Shown piece after piece: positions 1 to 7,896 of a stretch of DNA of 33,303 nucleotides. Source of the DNA: DASTDY01 sp035478375. GTDB lineage: Bacteria; Patescibacteriota; Saccharimonadia; Saccharimonadales; EFPC-124. The notes under the pieces were generated by a model that ran no database searches, was not told the origin of the DNA, and saw only the letters and a program-made list of their open reading frames with translations. Numbering within the stretch: position 1 is the stretch's first letter; each line of letters begins with the position of its first letter. The stretch lies in NCBI GenBank assembly GCA_035478375.1, contig DATIJQ010000057.1, forward strand, positions 1 to 33,303, read 5' to 3'. The position numbers were made by a program, and so were the translations under genes.

Positions 1-24
1 CCCTGCGCACGTAACTGTGCAGGG
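1..24 (+). other. Hairpin, possibly the 3' end of a structured RNA
   Basis: Bases 1-9 pair with 16-24 (nine pairs including one G-U) around a six-base loop. No reading frame is supported here. It lies just before a terminator, so it may be the tail of a structured RNA gene, or an intergenic hairpin, whose 5' part is outside the window. I cannot identify the RNA. Confidence 0.35.
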
Positions 25-33
25 CCACGCCAC

Positions 34-77
34 CGCCCCGCTTTTGCATTTGCAATTGTCGGGGCGTTTTACTTTTT
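34..77 (+). terminator. Rho-independent terminator upstream of alaS
   Basis: CGCCCCG at 34-40 pairs with CGGGGCG at 60-66 and is followed at once by a T-rich run (TTTTACTTTTT). It ends whatever transcript enters from the left edge. Its T-run lies where the -35 element of the alaS promoter would be, so the two signals are packed together. Confidence 0.75.
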
Positions 78-80
78 ATA

Positions 81-89
81 TGCTATAAT
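81..89 (+). promoter_or_regulatory. Extended -10 promoter of alaS
   Basis: TGC-TATAAT is a perfect extended -10 box. The last base lies nine bases before the ATG, which predicts transcription starting about three bases before the start codon. No Shine-Dalgarno is present, so the mRNA is probably leaderless or nearly so. Confidence 0.7.
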
Positions 90-98
90 CAATCTGTT

Positions 99-2051
99 AT
101 GAACGCCCAACAAATCCGCCAAGCTTACTTAGATTTTTTTAAAACCCGCAACCACGTGGTGATTCCGCGCGCGCTTTTGGTGCCGCAAAATGATCCGACA
201 ACATTATTTACCGGCAGTGGCATGCAGCCGCTTGTGCCGTATCTACTAGGCGAAGAACATCCGGCGGGCACGCGGTTGGTTGACAGCCAAACCTGTATTC
301 GGGTGCAAGATATAGAGGAAGTCGGCGACAACCGCCACACCACCTTTTTTGAAATGCTTGGCAACTGGAGCTTGGGTGACTACTTTAAAGAGCAGCAAAT
401 CCCATGGTTTTAGGAGTTTTTAACCACGCAAGCTAAACTCGATCCCAGCCGCATTTTTGTCACCTGTTTTATTGGTGACCAAGCTGCTGGCGTGCCGCGC
501 GACACGGTAAGCGCCGAACTCTGGACCAGATTATTTGCCGAAGCTGGCGTTGACACCAAACAAGTTGACCTCGACACCGAAGAAAACGGCGCCAAGGTTG
601 GCGACCAATGCGGCCGCATCTTCTTTTACGGCAGCAAAAAAAATTGGTGGTCACGCAGTGGCACGCCGGCCGAAATGCCGGCAGGCGAACCCGGCGGCCC
701 AACCACCGAAATGTTCTACCTCTTCCCCGAAGTCGCCCACAACCCCGAATACGGCGAAAAGTGCCACGTTAACTGCGACTGCGGTCGCTACATCGAGCTC
801 GGCAACAGCGTATTTATGGCCTACGTCAAAACCAAAGACGGCGTTATGCCGCTGCCAAAACAAAACGTCGATTACGGTGGCGGGTTAGAGCGCATTGCCG
901 CTGCCGCCATCGACAGCCCAGACGTGTATAAAATTAGTGTCTTGTGGCCAATCGTCCAAAAACTAGAACAACTCAGCGGCAAAACCTACGACAGCCACAC
1001 CAACGCCATGCGCGTTGTGGCCGACCACCTGCGTGGCGCCGCGTTTTTGGCGGTGGACGGCGTGGTGCCTAGTAATAAAGAACAGGGCTACGTCATGCGC
1101 CGGCTGATGCGCCGGGCTATGCGGTTTGCTTTTGACCTTGGCGTTGAGCAAAATTTGTGCGAGCAAGTTGTGCCCGTCATCGTCGACCTTTACCATGCTG
1201 ATTATCCAGAGGTCGCCGAGCGCCGCCAGCAAGTGATTGACGTGCTAGTGCGGGAAGAAAAGATCTTTAGGCAAACCCTGCGCAAGGGTGAAAAGATTTT
1301 GCATGATGAGTTATTTAAGAATCGTGCGGGCGTCAGCAGTGCATCTGATCAAGTGGCTGGTCAAGATTTTAATGCAAAGCAAGGCCGACCGCGAAATCTT
1401 ACGGGCAAGCTAATCTTCAAAATGTGGGATGAATCTGGTTTTCCGGTGGAACTTACAAAAGAGTTGGCCGAAATCTGGGGTGTCGCTGTCGACACTCAGG
1501 CCGATGACGAATTTGCTGTTTTAATGGAAGAGCAGCGTGCTCGTTCCCGCACCGCCACCAAAGGCGAATTCAAAGGCGGCCTCGCCGACCACAGCGAAAT
1601 TACGACCAAATACCACACCGCCACGCACTTAATGTACCGCGCTTTGCGCAACGTTTTGGGCGACCACGTTATTCAACGTGGCAGCAACATCACCGCCGAA
1701 CGCCTGCGCTTTGACTTCAGCCACCCCGAAAAGGTAACGCCCGACCAAATCCAAAAAGTCGAAGCTATTGTTAACGAACAAATCCAAAAAGACTGGCCTA
1801 TGAGCTGGCGCGAAGAAAAAACCAAAGACGTTTTAGGCAAAGTCCTCGGCGCCTTTGGTGACCGCTACGGCGACACCGTCAAAGTCTACACCGTTGGCGA
1901 CCCCGACGGTGTTAACTACAGCCGCGAAATCTGCGGCGGCCCGCACGTTACCCACACTGGTCAGCTGGCCGAAGGCGGCAAAACTTTCAAAATCTTAAAA
2001 GAAGAAGCCAGCAGCGCCGGCGTGCGCCGCATAAAAGCCGCACTCGTATAA
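99..2051 (+). CDS. alaS: Alanyl-tRNA synthetase, interrupted by an in-frame UAG
   Basis: Charges tRNA-Ala with alanine in the cytoplasm. The class II motif 2 region (CIRVQDIEEVGDNRHTTFFEML), the GGGLERIAA motif 3 and the editing-domain zinc motifs HTATH and CGGPH are all present. The frame is open except for TAG at 411-413, in the segment that reads W-F-stop-E-F-L. In the E. coli enzyme the aligned segment is F-A-W-E-L-L, so a TGG-to-TAG change is the simplest reading. The 26 codons from 414 to the GTG at 492 still encode good AlaRS sequence in the same frame, so this is a stop and not a frameshift. At 650 codons it ends just after the editing domain; the C-terminal DHHA1/C-Ala domain of the roughly 875-residue bacterial enzyme is missing. 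Restarting at 492 would drop the ATP-binding part of the active site. Either the UAG is read through, or it is a sequence error, or the gene is damaged. Confidence 0.93.
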
Positions 2052-2062
2052 AAGAACTGTAG

Positions 2063-2068
2063 TATGCT
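2063..2068 (+). promoter_or_regulatory. -10 box of the Nudix gene
   Basis: TATGCT ends so that the predicted +1 is exactly the A of the ATG at 2075. The GGGGA before the ATG is too close to act as a Shine-Dalgarno. A leaderless mRNA is the simplest reading. Confidence 0.5.
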
Positions 2069-2074
2069 AGGGGA

Positions 2075-2647
2075 ATGAGCGACCGAGAGTTTGGCTTGAT
2101 TCCGCGCATCCACAACCAAAATAAAGCGACATTGCAGTGGCTTAGGGAGCTTACGGCAGAGTACCCGCGACACCCCGTGTATGGCATCGACTACAGTAAC
2201 GCGGTCGATTGCGCCATCGTCACTTGTGTGGTGAACTACGGCGGTGAAGTGTTGCTAGTGCACCGTGGTCCCAATGTGTTGGTGTATCCGGATACTTGGG
2301 GACTGATTTCGGGGTTTATGCCGCTTGAGTTGCCTGATCGCGTCATCTTAAACGAACTTGCCGAGGAGGTGGGAATTCACGCCAAGGATATCGCGACGCT
2401 TACCATTGCCAAGCGCCGTCTGCGGCTCGACCCAGAACTACGTAACAGCGCCGGTGACTACAGCCGCAGGTGGCACGAATTCCGCACGTTTGCCGTACTC
2501 CACCAAGAGGTTACCCCAATTACAAATTGGGAGAATCGGGAGGCACGGTGGGTGCCGATTGACGAGGCGCTCACCTTACCGTTGTTGCCGTCCGCCAGGC
2601 GAACCTTGCTGGCGTGGCTGCGCATATGCGGTTCGCCACTAGTGTAG
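2075..2647 (+). CDS. Nudix hydrolase family protein
   Basis: Predicted cytoplasmic 190-residue protein of the Nudix fold, which typically cleaves nucleoside diphosphates linked to another group. The segment VVNYGGEVLLVHRGP followed by TWGLISGFMPLE is typical of the fold's strands. The Nudix helix is recognisable (GFMPLELPDRVILNELAEEVGI) and keeps E-L-x-E-E-x-G. However, it is one residue shorter than the canonical spacing and has Asn where the conserved Arg is expected. Metal binding is therefore plausible but activity may be altered. Substrate unknown. It lies 23 bases after alaS and seems to have its own -10 box; a 13-bp hairpin follows it. Confidence 0.8.
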   Translation: MSDREFGLIPRIHNQNKATLQWLRELTAEYPRHPVYGIDYSNAVDCAIVTCVVNYGGEVLLVHRGPNVLVYPDTWGLISGFMPLELPDRVILNELAEEVGIHAKDIATLTIAKRRLRLDPELRNSAGDYSRRWHEFRTFAVLHQEVTPITNWENREARWVPIDEALTLPLLPSARRTLLAWLRICGSPLV

Positions 2648-2657
2648 GTCGCTCTAT

Positions 2658-2693
2658 GTCCGGCTCCGCGTGTAGGTTTTCGCGGAGCCGGAC
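2658..2693 (+). terminator. 13-bp GC-rich hairpin after the Nudix gene
   Basis: GTCCGGCTCCGCG at 2658-2670 pairs perfectly with 2681-2693 around a ten-base loop. Only a short TTTT appears downstream, after GGATG, so termination may be weak or factor-assisted. It also separates the plus-strand Nudix gene from the converging minus-strand small genes. Confidence 0.6.
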
Positions 2694-2712
2694 GGATGTT
2701 TTGCATGACAAA

Positions 2713-2743
2713 AGCCGGGAGCGCAGGTAGCGCTCAACCGGCT
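2713..2743 (-). terminator. Second hairpin behind the 49-residue ORF
   Basis: AGCCGG at 2713-2718 and GAGCGC at 2719-2724 pair with GCGCTC and CCGGCT at 2730-2743. Read on the minus strand it is followed by TTTTGTC, so it can act as a back-up terminator for leftward transcription. Confidence 0.5.
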
Positions 2744-2789
2744 AAAAAAGTGGTGGCGGCCGCGCGAGCGTTACGTTGCTCTCGCGGCC
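2744..2789 (-). terminator. Terminator of the 49-residue ORF
   Basis: On the minus strand the arm 2789-2779 pairs with 2768-2758 (eleven positions, one mismatch). About nine bases later comes a run of six T (the A run at 2744-2749). It lies directly after the stop codon at 2795. Confidence 0.6.
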
Positions 2790-2794
2790 AGCCG

Positions 2795-2944
2795 CTACTT
2801 TCCAGTGACTGCGTGAATCAGGTAATGCATCAGTAGTTGGACGCCATGCCACCAATTGTTCTGGTCCATGAAATACGCAATGATCGCTAGTGCAATGACG
2901 GTCGCGACTACAATACTACTGCAGCCGCTCTTGGCCTTGGCCAT
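2795..2944 (-). CDS. Small single-pass membrane protein, 49 residues
   Basis: I do not recognise this protein. It starts MAKAKSGCSS, has one hydrophobic segment (about residues 11-25, IVVATVIALAIIAYF) and ends with a short, His- and Trp-containing amphipathic tail (WWHG, HYLIHAV). It is very likely a membrane peptide with a basic N-terminus. Reality is supported by a full transcription unit on the minus strand: TTGTCA-N17-TATAAG promoter, a GGGGAG Shine-Dalgarno five bases before ATG, and a hairpin terminator right after TAG. A second small membrane ORF (3065-3232) lies upstream on the same strand, separated by its own terminator. A toxin-like, stress-response or structural membrane peptide are all possible. 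Confidence 0.68.
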   Translation of the reverse strand: MAKAKSGCSSIVVATVIALAIIAYFMDQNNWWHGVQLLMHYLIHAVTGK

Positions 2945-2978
2945 TCTTACTCCCCTAGTAGGGCCGGCAAGTCATCTA

Positions 2979-3007
2979 CTTATACCGTAGATATTAAAAA
3001 TTGACAA
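2979..3007 (-). promoter_or_regulatory. Promoter of the 49-residue ORF
   Basis: On the minus strand TTGTCA (3007-3002) is followed by a 17-bp spacer and TATAAG (2984-2979). The -35 element overlaps the T-tract of the terminator of the upstream small gene. Confidence 0.65.
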
Positions 3008-3053
3008 GGCCGGCAGACCACATCGCAACGTTTGTTGCGTGTGATCTGCCGGC
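3002..3053 (-). terminator. Terminator of the 55-residue ORF
   Basis: GCCGGCAGA (3009-3017) pairs with TCTGCCGGC (3045-3053), with a second inner stem CGCAAC/GTTGCG. Read leftward, the hairpin is followed by CTTGTCAATTTTT. It lies just past the stop codon at 3065. Confidence 0.75.
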
Positions 3054-3064
3054 GCTACCTGTGA

Positions 3065-3232
3065 CTAGAAAAGGTCGCCGATGAAGATGGCAATGTTCCA
3101 GAGGCCTTTGCCAATGCCGATCCACAACGCAGCCGCCTTCTGGTCGTTGTCACTCGCCAACAGGATCATTGTGGTAGCAACGAGGAGGGCCACGATGGCT
3201 ACCAGCCCATTTCTTACCAGCTGCCATTTCAT
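3065..3232 (-). CDS. Small membrane protein, 55 residues
   Basis: Not recognised. The protein begins MKWQLVRNGL and has a clear hydrophobic segment at about residues 9-26 (GLVAIVALLVATTMILLA). After a charged turn (SDNDQK) comes a second, weaker amphipathic or hydrophobic stretch (ALWIGIGKGLWNIAIFIG) to the C-terminus. One or two membrane passes are likely. The gene has a near-consensus TTGACA-N17-TATAAA promoter, GGAG eight bases before ATG, and a long hairpin terminator. It shows no clear sequence similarity to the neighbouring 49-residue ORF but has the same layout, which suggests that both are real. Confidence 0.68.
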   Translation of the reverse strand: MKWQLVRNGLVAIVALLVATTMILLASDNDQKAAALWIGIGKGLWNIAIFIGDLF

Positions 3233-3268
3233 AGGTGTACTCCATGCGTAGGTCGAACAGGTGTTATG

Positions 3269-3297
3269 TTTATAGCTCGTTTAGGGTAGTTTGTCAA
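3269..3297 (-). promoter_or_regulatory. Near-consensus promoter of the 55-residue ORF
   Basis: On the minus strand TTGACA (3297-3292), 17-bp spacer, TATAAA (3274-3269). This is among the best -35/-10 pairs in the window and predicts a leader of about 30 nt carrying the Shine-Dalgarno. Confidence 0.75.
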
Positions 3298-3327
3298 ATA
3301 TTTTGACCTATACGCCCGACGTGCTTA

Positions 3328-3336
3328 TGCTATACT
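3328..3336 (+). promoter_or_regulatory. Extended -10 promoter of the ftsA-like operon
   Basis: TGC-TATACT ends nine bases before the ATG at 3346, predicting +1 about three bases before the start codon. No Shine-Dalgarno is visible. Confidence 0.65.
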
Positions 3337-3345
3337 TATTGTCAG

Positions 3346-4617
3346 ATGATTCTCGACAAACTCAAACAAGCCTTACCGACTACCGGCAAAGGCCCGCAAC
3401 ACATTTTAGCGCTAGACATCGGGACCGAATTTATTAAGGCGCTGATCGCCGAAATTGACGGTGACAAGCTTAAAATTATCGGTGTCGGGCGCGAGCACCA
3501 GGGGTTGAGCGATATGCATTCTGGTGCCATTGCTGATATTGGCGCGGTGGTGCGTAATTGCGAGGCGGCGCTTAGCGATGCCGAACAGCAAGCCGGTGTG
3601 CAGGCTAAAAAAGTCGTTATTGGTATTGCCGGGGAACTAGTTAAGGGTGTTACTAATACTATTCGGTATAAGCGGCCGCAGCCAGATGTGGCGCTCGACA
3701 TGCGCGAAATGGAATTTATTATCGAAAAGGTCCAAGAACGCGCCCATGCCAAAGCCCAAAAACAAATTGCCTGGGAAACGGGCAACGAGGATGTCGAAAT
3801 TAAGCTGGTTAACAGCGCTATCGTCAGCATTCATATAGATGGTTACAAAGTTAGCAACCCAATCGGATTCCAGGGCAAAGACGTGGCGATCCAAATTTAT
3901 ACCGCCTTTGCGCCAATGGTGCATATTGGGGCGCTAGAGCGCACGGCGCAAGAACTGGACCTCGACTTAATTGCCGTGGCAGCCGAACCATTTGCTGTCA
4001 GCCGCAGCGTTTTAGGCACCGATGCCAGCAGCACCTTTACAGCAATTCTAGTCGACGTTGGTGGTGGCACAACCGACATCGGCGTTGTTAACGATGGCGG
4101 CGTCGAAGGCACCAAAATGTTTGGCATTGGCGGTCGCAGTTTTACCAAAACCATCGCAACAGATATGGATTTGAGTTTTGATGATGCCGAAAAGCTCAAA
4201 TTAAACGTCGAACACGACAACCTAAAATCCGAAGCCCGCAAAAAAATCAACGCCGCGCTCGACAAAACACTAAACGTTTGGATAAACGGCGTAGAACTCG
4301 CCCTGGGCGAATTCGACGCCATCGACCACCTGCCCAGCCGCATGTTATTATGTGGCGGTGGCGCCAGCCTTGCCAAACTCGTCGAAACGCTCGAGACAAC
4401 CGACTGGTATAAAGCACTCCCATTTACCCGCAAGCCAACCGTGCAGCGCATCCAACCTGCCGAAGTCCAGGGCATTACCGACGCCACCGGCAACGTCACC
4501 GACCACACCTTTATTACCGCTATGGGCCTACTGCGCGTTGGATATGATACCATTGTGGGGAGCGCTGACACGAGCAACTCCTTAAAAGACACCTTTAACC
4601 GAATTTTAAGCTCATGA
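3346..4617 (+). CDS. FtsA/PilM-like actin-fold ATPase
   Basis: A 423-residue member of the FtsA/PilM group of actin-like ATPases. The phosphate-1 motif (LALDIGTEFIKALI, about residues 22-35), the phosphate-2 motif (ILVDVGGGTTDIGVV, about 228-242) and the adenosine loop (LCGGGASL) are all present. FtsA ties FtsZ to the membrane at the division site, and PilM organises type IV pilus assembly. I cannot separate the two roles because no ftsZ or pil gene is in view. The next gene, a membrane protein with a baseplate-J-like domain, overlaps by four bases (ATGA), and the operon continues into ruvX and mltG. MltG is linked to peptidoglycan synthesis, which slightly favours an envelope or division role. 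Confidence 0.8.
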   Translation: MILDKLKQALPTTGKGPQHILALDIGTEFIKALIAEIDGDKLKIIGVGREHQGLSDMHSGAIADIGAVVRNCEAALSDAEQQAGVQAKKVVIGIAGELVKGVTNTIRYKRPQPDVALDMREMEFIIEKVQERAHAKAQKQIAWETGNEDVEIKLVNSAIVSIHIDGYKVSNPIGFQGKDVAIQIYTAFAPMVHIGALERTAQELDLDLIAVAAEPFAVSRSVLGTDASSTFTAILVDVGGGTTDIGVVNDGGVEGTKMFGIGGRSFTKTIATDMDLSFDDAEKLKLNVEHDNLKSEARKKINAALDKTLNVWINGVELALGEFDAIDHLPSRMLLCGGGASLAKLVETLETTDWYKALPFTRKPTVQRIQPAEVQGITDATGNVTDHTFITAMGLLRVGYDTIVGSADTSNSLKDTFNRILSS

Positions 4618-6281
4618 ACAAAGACGTCATTTACATCGACATAGAAGACGACATAACCGGCATTATAGATAAAGTCAAAAGTGCCGGCACCAAAATCGTC
4701 GCGCTTGTGCCGCCAAAACGGATCGGCGTGTTGCAAAGCGTTGTTAACTTAAAGCTACTGCAAAAGGCCGCTACTGAAGTCGACAAACGAGTCGTGCTTA
4801 TTACGAGTGACCATTCGCTGACGGCGCTTGCTGCCGGCGTTAAAATGCCAGTCGCCAAAAACTTGCAAAGCCGTCCAGAGGTGCCGAGCATGGAGTCGCC
4901 AAAAACTGCCGACGAAGAAATCATAAATGGGCAGGAGTTGGCTGTTGGTGATGTTGCTAAATCGCTCGGTGGCGATGCAGTCAAAGCGGCAAGCGCCGCC
5001 GACGCCATAAGTGATGGTGTCGATATTGCTGACGCTACAAAATCAGCACCAAAACCGCCACAAAAATTACCACAAGTCGCCAAAATGCTGGGCGGCAAGC
5101 CAAAAATGGCCATCCCCAATTTTAAGCGGTTCCGCAAACGGTTATTGTTGCTTGGTGGTTTAGGTGCTGCCTTAATTCTGTTTTTGATCTGGGCATTTGT
5201 GTTTGCGCCGCACGCCACGGTGACAATTAGTGCTAAAACGACTAATGTTGATGTACAAAAACCGTTAGTGTTGCGACCCAGTGTTACACAAAGTGATACG
5301 ACCAATTTTGTACTCAAGCCAGTTGTGCAGCAAATCAAAAAATCGGTTGCCAATGAATTTACGGCGACTGGCACCAAAGATATCGGTGACAAGGCTAAAG
5401 GCACTATGACCATAACAAACGGCAATAGTAGCGACCAAAGTACCGTTCCGGCTGGCACTAATTTTACCGGCGCCGATGGCCACGTGTTTACCAGCGATGC
5501 ATCAGTTACTGTGCCAGGAGCGAAGGTGGTGGGCGGTGCCGTTCAGGCTGGTTCGGTCACTGTTGCAGCCACGGCATCTGACATTGGCCCAGACTACAAC
5601 GTCGCCAGTCAAAGCTACACAGTAGCTGGTTTTAGTGGTCTCGGCGCGAGCGGCACAGCCATGAGCGGCGGCACAAAGCAAACCGTTACTGTTGTATCGC
5701 AGGCCGATGTCGACAAGGCAAAAGCTCAACTTGCATCACAAGACGTTAACGCTGCAAAGGCTGACCTCAAAAAACAATTTACGCCAGATGCACAAATTAT
5801 CGAAGAAAGCTTTAGTGCTGATCAAAGCGCGCCAACCGTCAGCCCAGATGTCGGCGCCCAGGCACAAACTGCCAAGTTGACTGTCGAAACAACCTATACA
5901 TATGTGGCGATTGCGCGCGCTGACATCAATAAAATCCTGACCAATGCTGCCAACGCAGCCCTACAGGGCATGACCGAGCAGCAAATTTACAGTTTGGGCG
6001 ACAATACGGTATCGTTCGCCAACTTCCAAAAAGCAGACGGCGGTAATTACACAGCCCGCATGGATACGACCGAACGCATTGGGCCAAAAATTGATACAGC
6101 GAGCTTGGCAAAGCAGTTGGCGGGTAAGCGTTCTGGCGAAATTCAGGCAGTTGTGAACCAAATTAGCGGCGTCAGCAATGTCGATGTGGTCTTCTCGCCA
6201 TTTTGGGTCAGTACGGCACCGGGCGCAAATAAAATAGACATAAAGTTTTCGGTTTCGCAAAACAGTAGTAATGGACAATAA
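4614..6281 (+). CDS. Membrane-anchored baseplate-J-like domain protein
   Basis: A 555-residue protein in three parts. An N-terminal alpha/beta cytoplasmic domain (about 1-90) is followed by an Ala/Lys/Pro-rich linker, then a single transmembrane helix at about 178-198 (LLLLGGLGAALILFLIWAFVF). The large C-terminal part lies outside the membrane, is rich in Thr/Val beta-strand sequence, and contains a segment (GTMTITNGNSSDQSTVPAGT) like that of baseplate J/gp47-type domains. Such proteins occur in CPR genomes without phage genes around them. Start chosen at the ATG that overlaps the preceding stop (ATGA), giving translational coupling to the FtsA/PilM-like ATPase. The pairing suggests that the ATPase works with this envelope-spanning partner, in the way PilM works with PilN. 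That link is inference. Confidence 0.65.
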   Translation: MNKDVIYIDIEDDITGIIDKVKSAGTKIVALVPPKRIGVLQSVVNLKLLQKAATEVDKRVVLITSDHSLTALAAGVKMPVAKNLQSRPEVPSMESPKTADEEIINGQELAVGDVAKSLGGDAVKAASAADAISDGVDIADATKSAPKPPQKLPQVAKMLGGKPKMAIPNFKRFRKRLLLLGGLGAALILFLIWAFVFAPHATVTISAKTTNVDVQKPLVLRPSVTQSDTTNFVLKPVVQQIKKSVANEFTATGTKDIGDKAKGTMTITNGNSSDQSTVPAGTNFTGADGHVFTSDASVTVPGAKVVGGAVQAGSVTVAATASDIGPDYNVASQSYTVAGFSGLGASGTAMSGGTKQTVTVVSQADVDKAKAQLASQDVNAAKADLKKQFTPDAQIIEESFSADQSAPTVSPDVGAQAQTAKLTVETTYTYVAIARADINKILTNAANAALQGMTEQQIYSLGDNTVSFANFQKADGGNYTARMDTTERIGPKIDTASLAKQLAGKRSGEIQAVVNQISGVSNVDVVFSPFWVSTAPGANKIDIKFSVSQNSSNGQ

Positions 6282-6675
6282 GCGCGTTTTTTTAGGTCTT
6301 GATGTTGGCGGCCAACGCATTGGCGTTGCCCTGGGAGACTCAATCGGCCGCATTGCGCAGCCGCTTGCTACCGTCGCTACAGCCAGCGCAGCCAGCGACA
6401 TACAAACAGTAATTACAGAGCACAATGTGACTGATTTTGTCGTGGGCCGGCCGCGCAATCAATCTGGTGATACTACCGCTCAAACTCAGACCGTCGAAGC
6501 TTTTGCCAGACAGATTCTGCAGCAATTTAAGCTACCACTACACTGGCAAGACGAATCGCTAACCTCTGTTATTGCCGAAGAACGTCTCAACCAACGGCGC
6601 AAACCATATAGCAAAGGCGATATTGATGCTGAAGCCGCCAGTATTATTTTGCAAGATTTTTTGGAGCAAATATGA
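6271..6675 (+). CDS. ruvX: RuvX/YqgF family putative pre-16S rRNA nuclease
   Basis: A 134-residue RNase H-fold protein of the YqgF family, which processes the 5' end of 16S rRNA precursor and was earlier proposed to resolve Holliday junctions. Visible motifs are LGLDVGGQRIGVALGD at the N-terminus (first catalytic Asp), VVGRPRNQSG, DESLTSVIAEE (Glu) and DAEAASIILQ (last Asp). The length matches the family. It overlaps the end of the preceding gene by 11 bases and its TGA overlaps the next ATG, so it sits in the middle of a tightly coupled operon. Confidence 0.92.
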   Translation: MDNKRVFLGLDVGGQRIGVALGDSIGRIAQPLATVATASAASDIQTVITEHNVTDFVVGRPRNQSGDTTAQTQTVEAFARQILQQFKLPLHWQDESLTSVIAEERLNQRRKPYSKGDIDAEAASIILQDFLEQI

Positions 6676-7820
6676 ACGATATTTTGCCACCCCGCCGTAA
6701 ACCCCCACAATCGCCTCAAGGTGTTAATCTGCCGCAAAATATTCCTGAGTTCGCGCCTCCAATCCAGTTGCCCCACATTGATGCAACGCCGCCAAAAAAA
6801 CAAAAGCCGCGTATAAAATGGTGGCTGGTCGTTATTGCTGCTGTTATTTTAACCTTGGTTGCCACAGTGGCGGGCGCTTATTTTTGGTATAAAGATGCGC
6901 TTAAACCTGTTTCGACAGCGCAAAATCATGTCAGCCTTACTGTTAACCAAGGGGCGACAATCGACCAAGTTATAACTCTGTTGCAGCAAAAGAACCTTAT
7001 TAAAAACGCCTTGGCGCTGCAGATTTTTGTAAAATTCCATGGTTTGACTACAGTAAAAACCGGCATCTACGCTTTTAGCCCAAGTCAGCCGCCCGAAGAA
7101 ATACTGGCTTGGTTAGAACAGGGCAAAGTAGACACATTTAAAGTGACAATTTTGCCGGGTAAAACGCTTGTCGAACTCAAAAAAATATTTATGGCAGACG
7201 GATTTACGTCACAGCAGGTCGATGACGCCTACGCACATGCGTACGACAATCCACTGTTGGCTGACAAGCCCGCCACTGCAAGCCTCGAGGGCTATTTGTA
7301 TCCGGATACATTTTTTGCCACCTCCCAAACCTCGCTCGAAGGCATTTTTGCCCAAAGTTTTGATGAGTTCGAAAAAAAGCTAGAAAATACCGGCCTAAAG
7401 CAAAAGCTCAGTCAAAAAGGGTTTAGTGTATTTCAGGGAATAACGCTGGCGTCGATTGTCGAGCAGGAGGTATCAAACGCGGCTGATCGTCGGCAGGTGG
7501 CGCAAGTATTCGAACTGCGGCTACAACAGGGGGTAACACTGGGGTCAGACGTAACCTACCATTATGCCGCTGCGCTGCTTGGCGTAGCGCCGTCGCCAAC
7601 ACTCGATTCACCCTATAACACGCGGCTTTATAAGGGCTTGCCGCCTGGGCCAATTGGTAATTTTAGCTTTGATGCGCTGCAAGCTGTAGCCGACCCAGCC
7701 CCCGGTGATTACTTATTTTTTGTCGCGGGGGACGATGGAATGACTCATTTTGCCCATACAGACCAAGAACATCAGTCAAATATCGCTAATTATTGCCAAA
7801 AATTATGTGCGAGCAATTAG
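6672..7820 (+). CDS. mltG: Endolytic murein transglycosylase MltG
   Basis: Cuts nascent peptidoglycan strands and so limits glycan chain length; it acts outside the membrane. The 382-residue protein has a proline-rich cytoplasmic tail, a transmembrane helix at about 50-72 (WWLVVIAAVILTLVATVAGAYFWY), a LysM-like region, and the YceG domain. In the latter, ASIVEQEV carries the catalytic Glu; GSDVTYHY, NTRLYKGLPPGPIGNF and the HFAHTDQEH tail are typical. Its ATG overlaps the ruvX stop (ATGA). No clear terminator follows; the next promoter starts 42 bases downstream. Confidence 0.93.
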   Translation: MNDILPPRRKPPQSPQGVNLPQNIPEFAPPIQLPHIDATPPKKQKPRIKWWLVVIAAVILTLVATVAGAYFWYKDALKPVSTAQNHVSLTVNQGATIDQVITLLQQKNLIKNALALQIFVKFHGLTTVKTGIYAFSPSQPPEEILAWLEQGKVDTFKVTILPGKTLVELKKIFMADGFTSQQVDDAYAHAYDNPLLADKPATASLEGYLYPDTFFATSQTSLEGIFAQSFDEFEKKLENTGLKQKLSQKGFSVFQGITLASIVEQEVSNAADRRQVAQVFELRLQQGVTLGSDVTYHYAAALLGVAPSPTLDSPYNTRLYKGLPPGPIGNFSFDALQAVADPAPGDYLFFVAGDDGMTHFAHTDQEHQSNIANYCQKLCASN

Positions 7821-7861
7821 CTCACCCCTGTTAGGCCCACAAGTTTTTACACAGTAATAAA

Positions 7862-7890
7862 TTGACATATACGTCAAGTGTGCGTAAAAT
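7862..7890 (+). promoter_or_regulatory. Promoter of the LysM-CHAP gene
   Basis: TTGACA (7862-7867), 17-bp spacer, TAAAAT (7885-7890). Predicted start near 7897, giving an unusually long leader of about 206 nt. Confidence 0.75.
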
Positions 7891-7896
7891 AAGGAC

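Noticed and set aside
492..2051. Separate AlaRS gene starting at GTG 492
   Set aside because: The frame and family sequence continue upstream to 414 and, beyond one TAG, to the ATG at 99; no promoter or Shine-Dalgarno lies before 492.
99..2051. Genome-wide reassignment of UAG to an amino acid
   Set aside because: Several intact genes of normal family length end with TAG, so it functions as a stop.
3897..4736. Open frame of 279 codons on the minus strand, opposite the ftsA-like gene
   Set aside because: It lies antisense to a well-supported gene, has no family motif and no start signals; it reflects codon bias of the true gene.
4631..5458. Open frame of 275 codons on the minus strand
   Set aside because: It lies antisense to the baseplate-J-like gene and has a low-complexity Ser/Leu/Thr composition typical of shadow frames.
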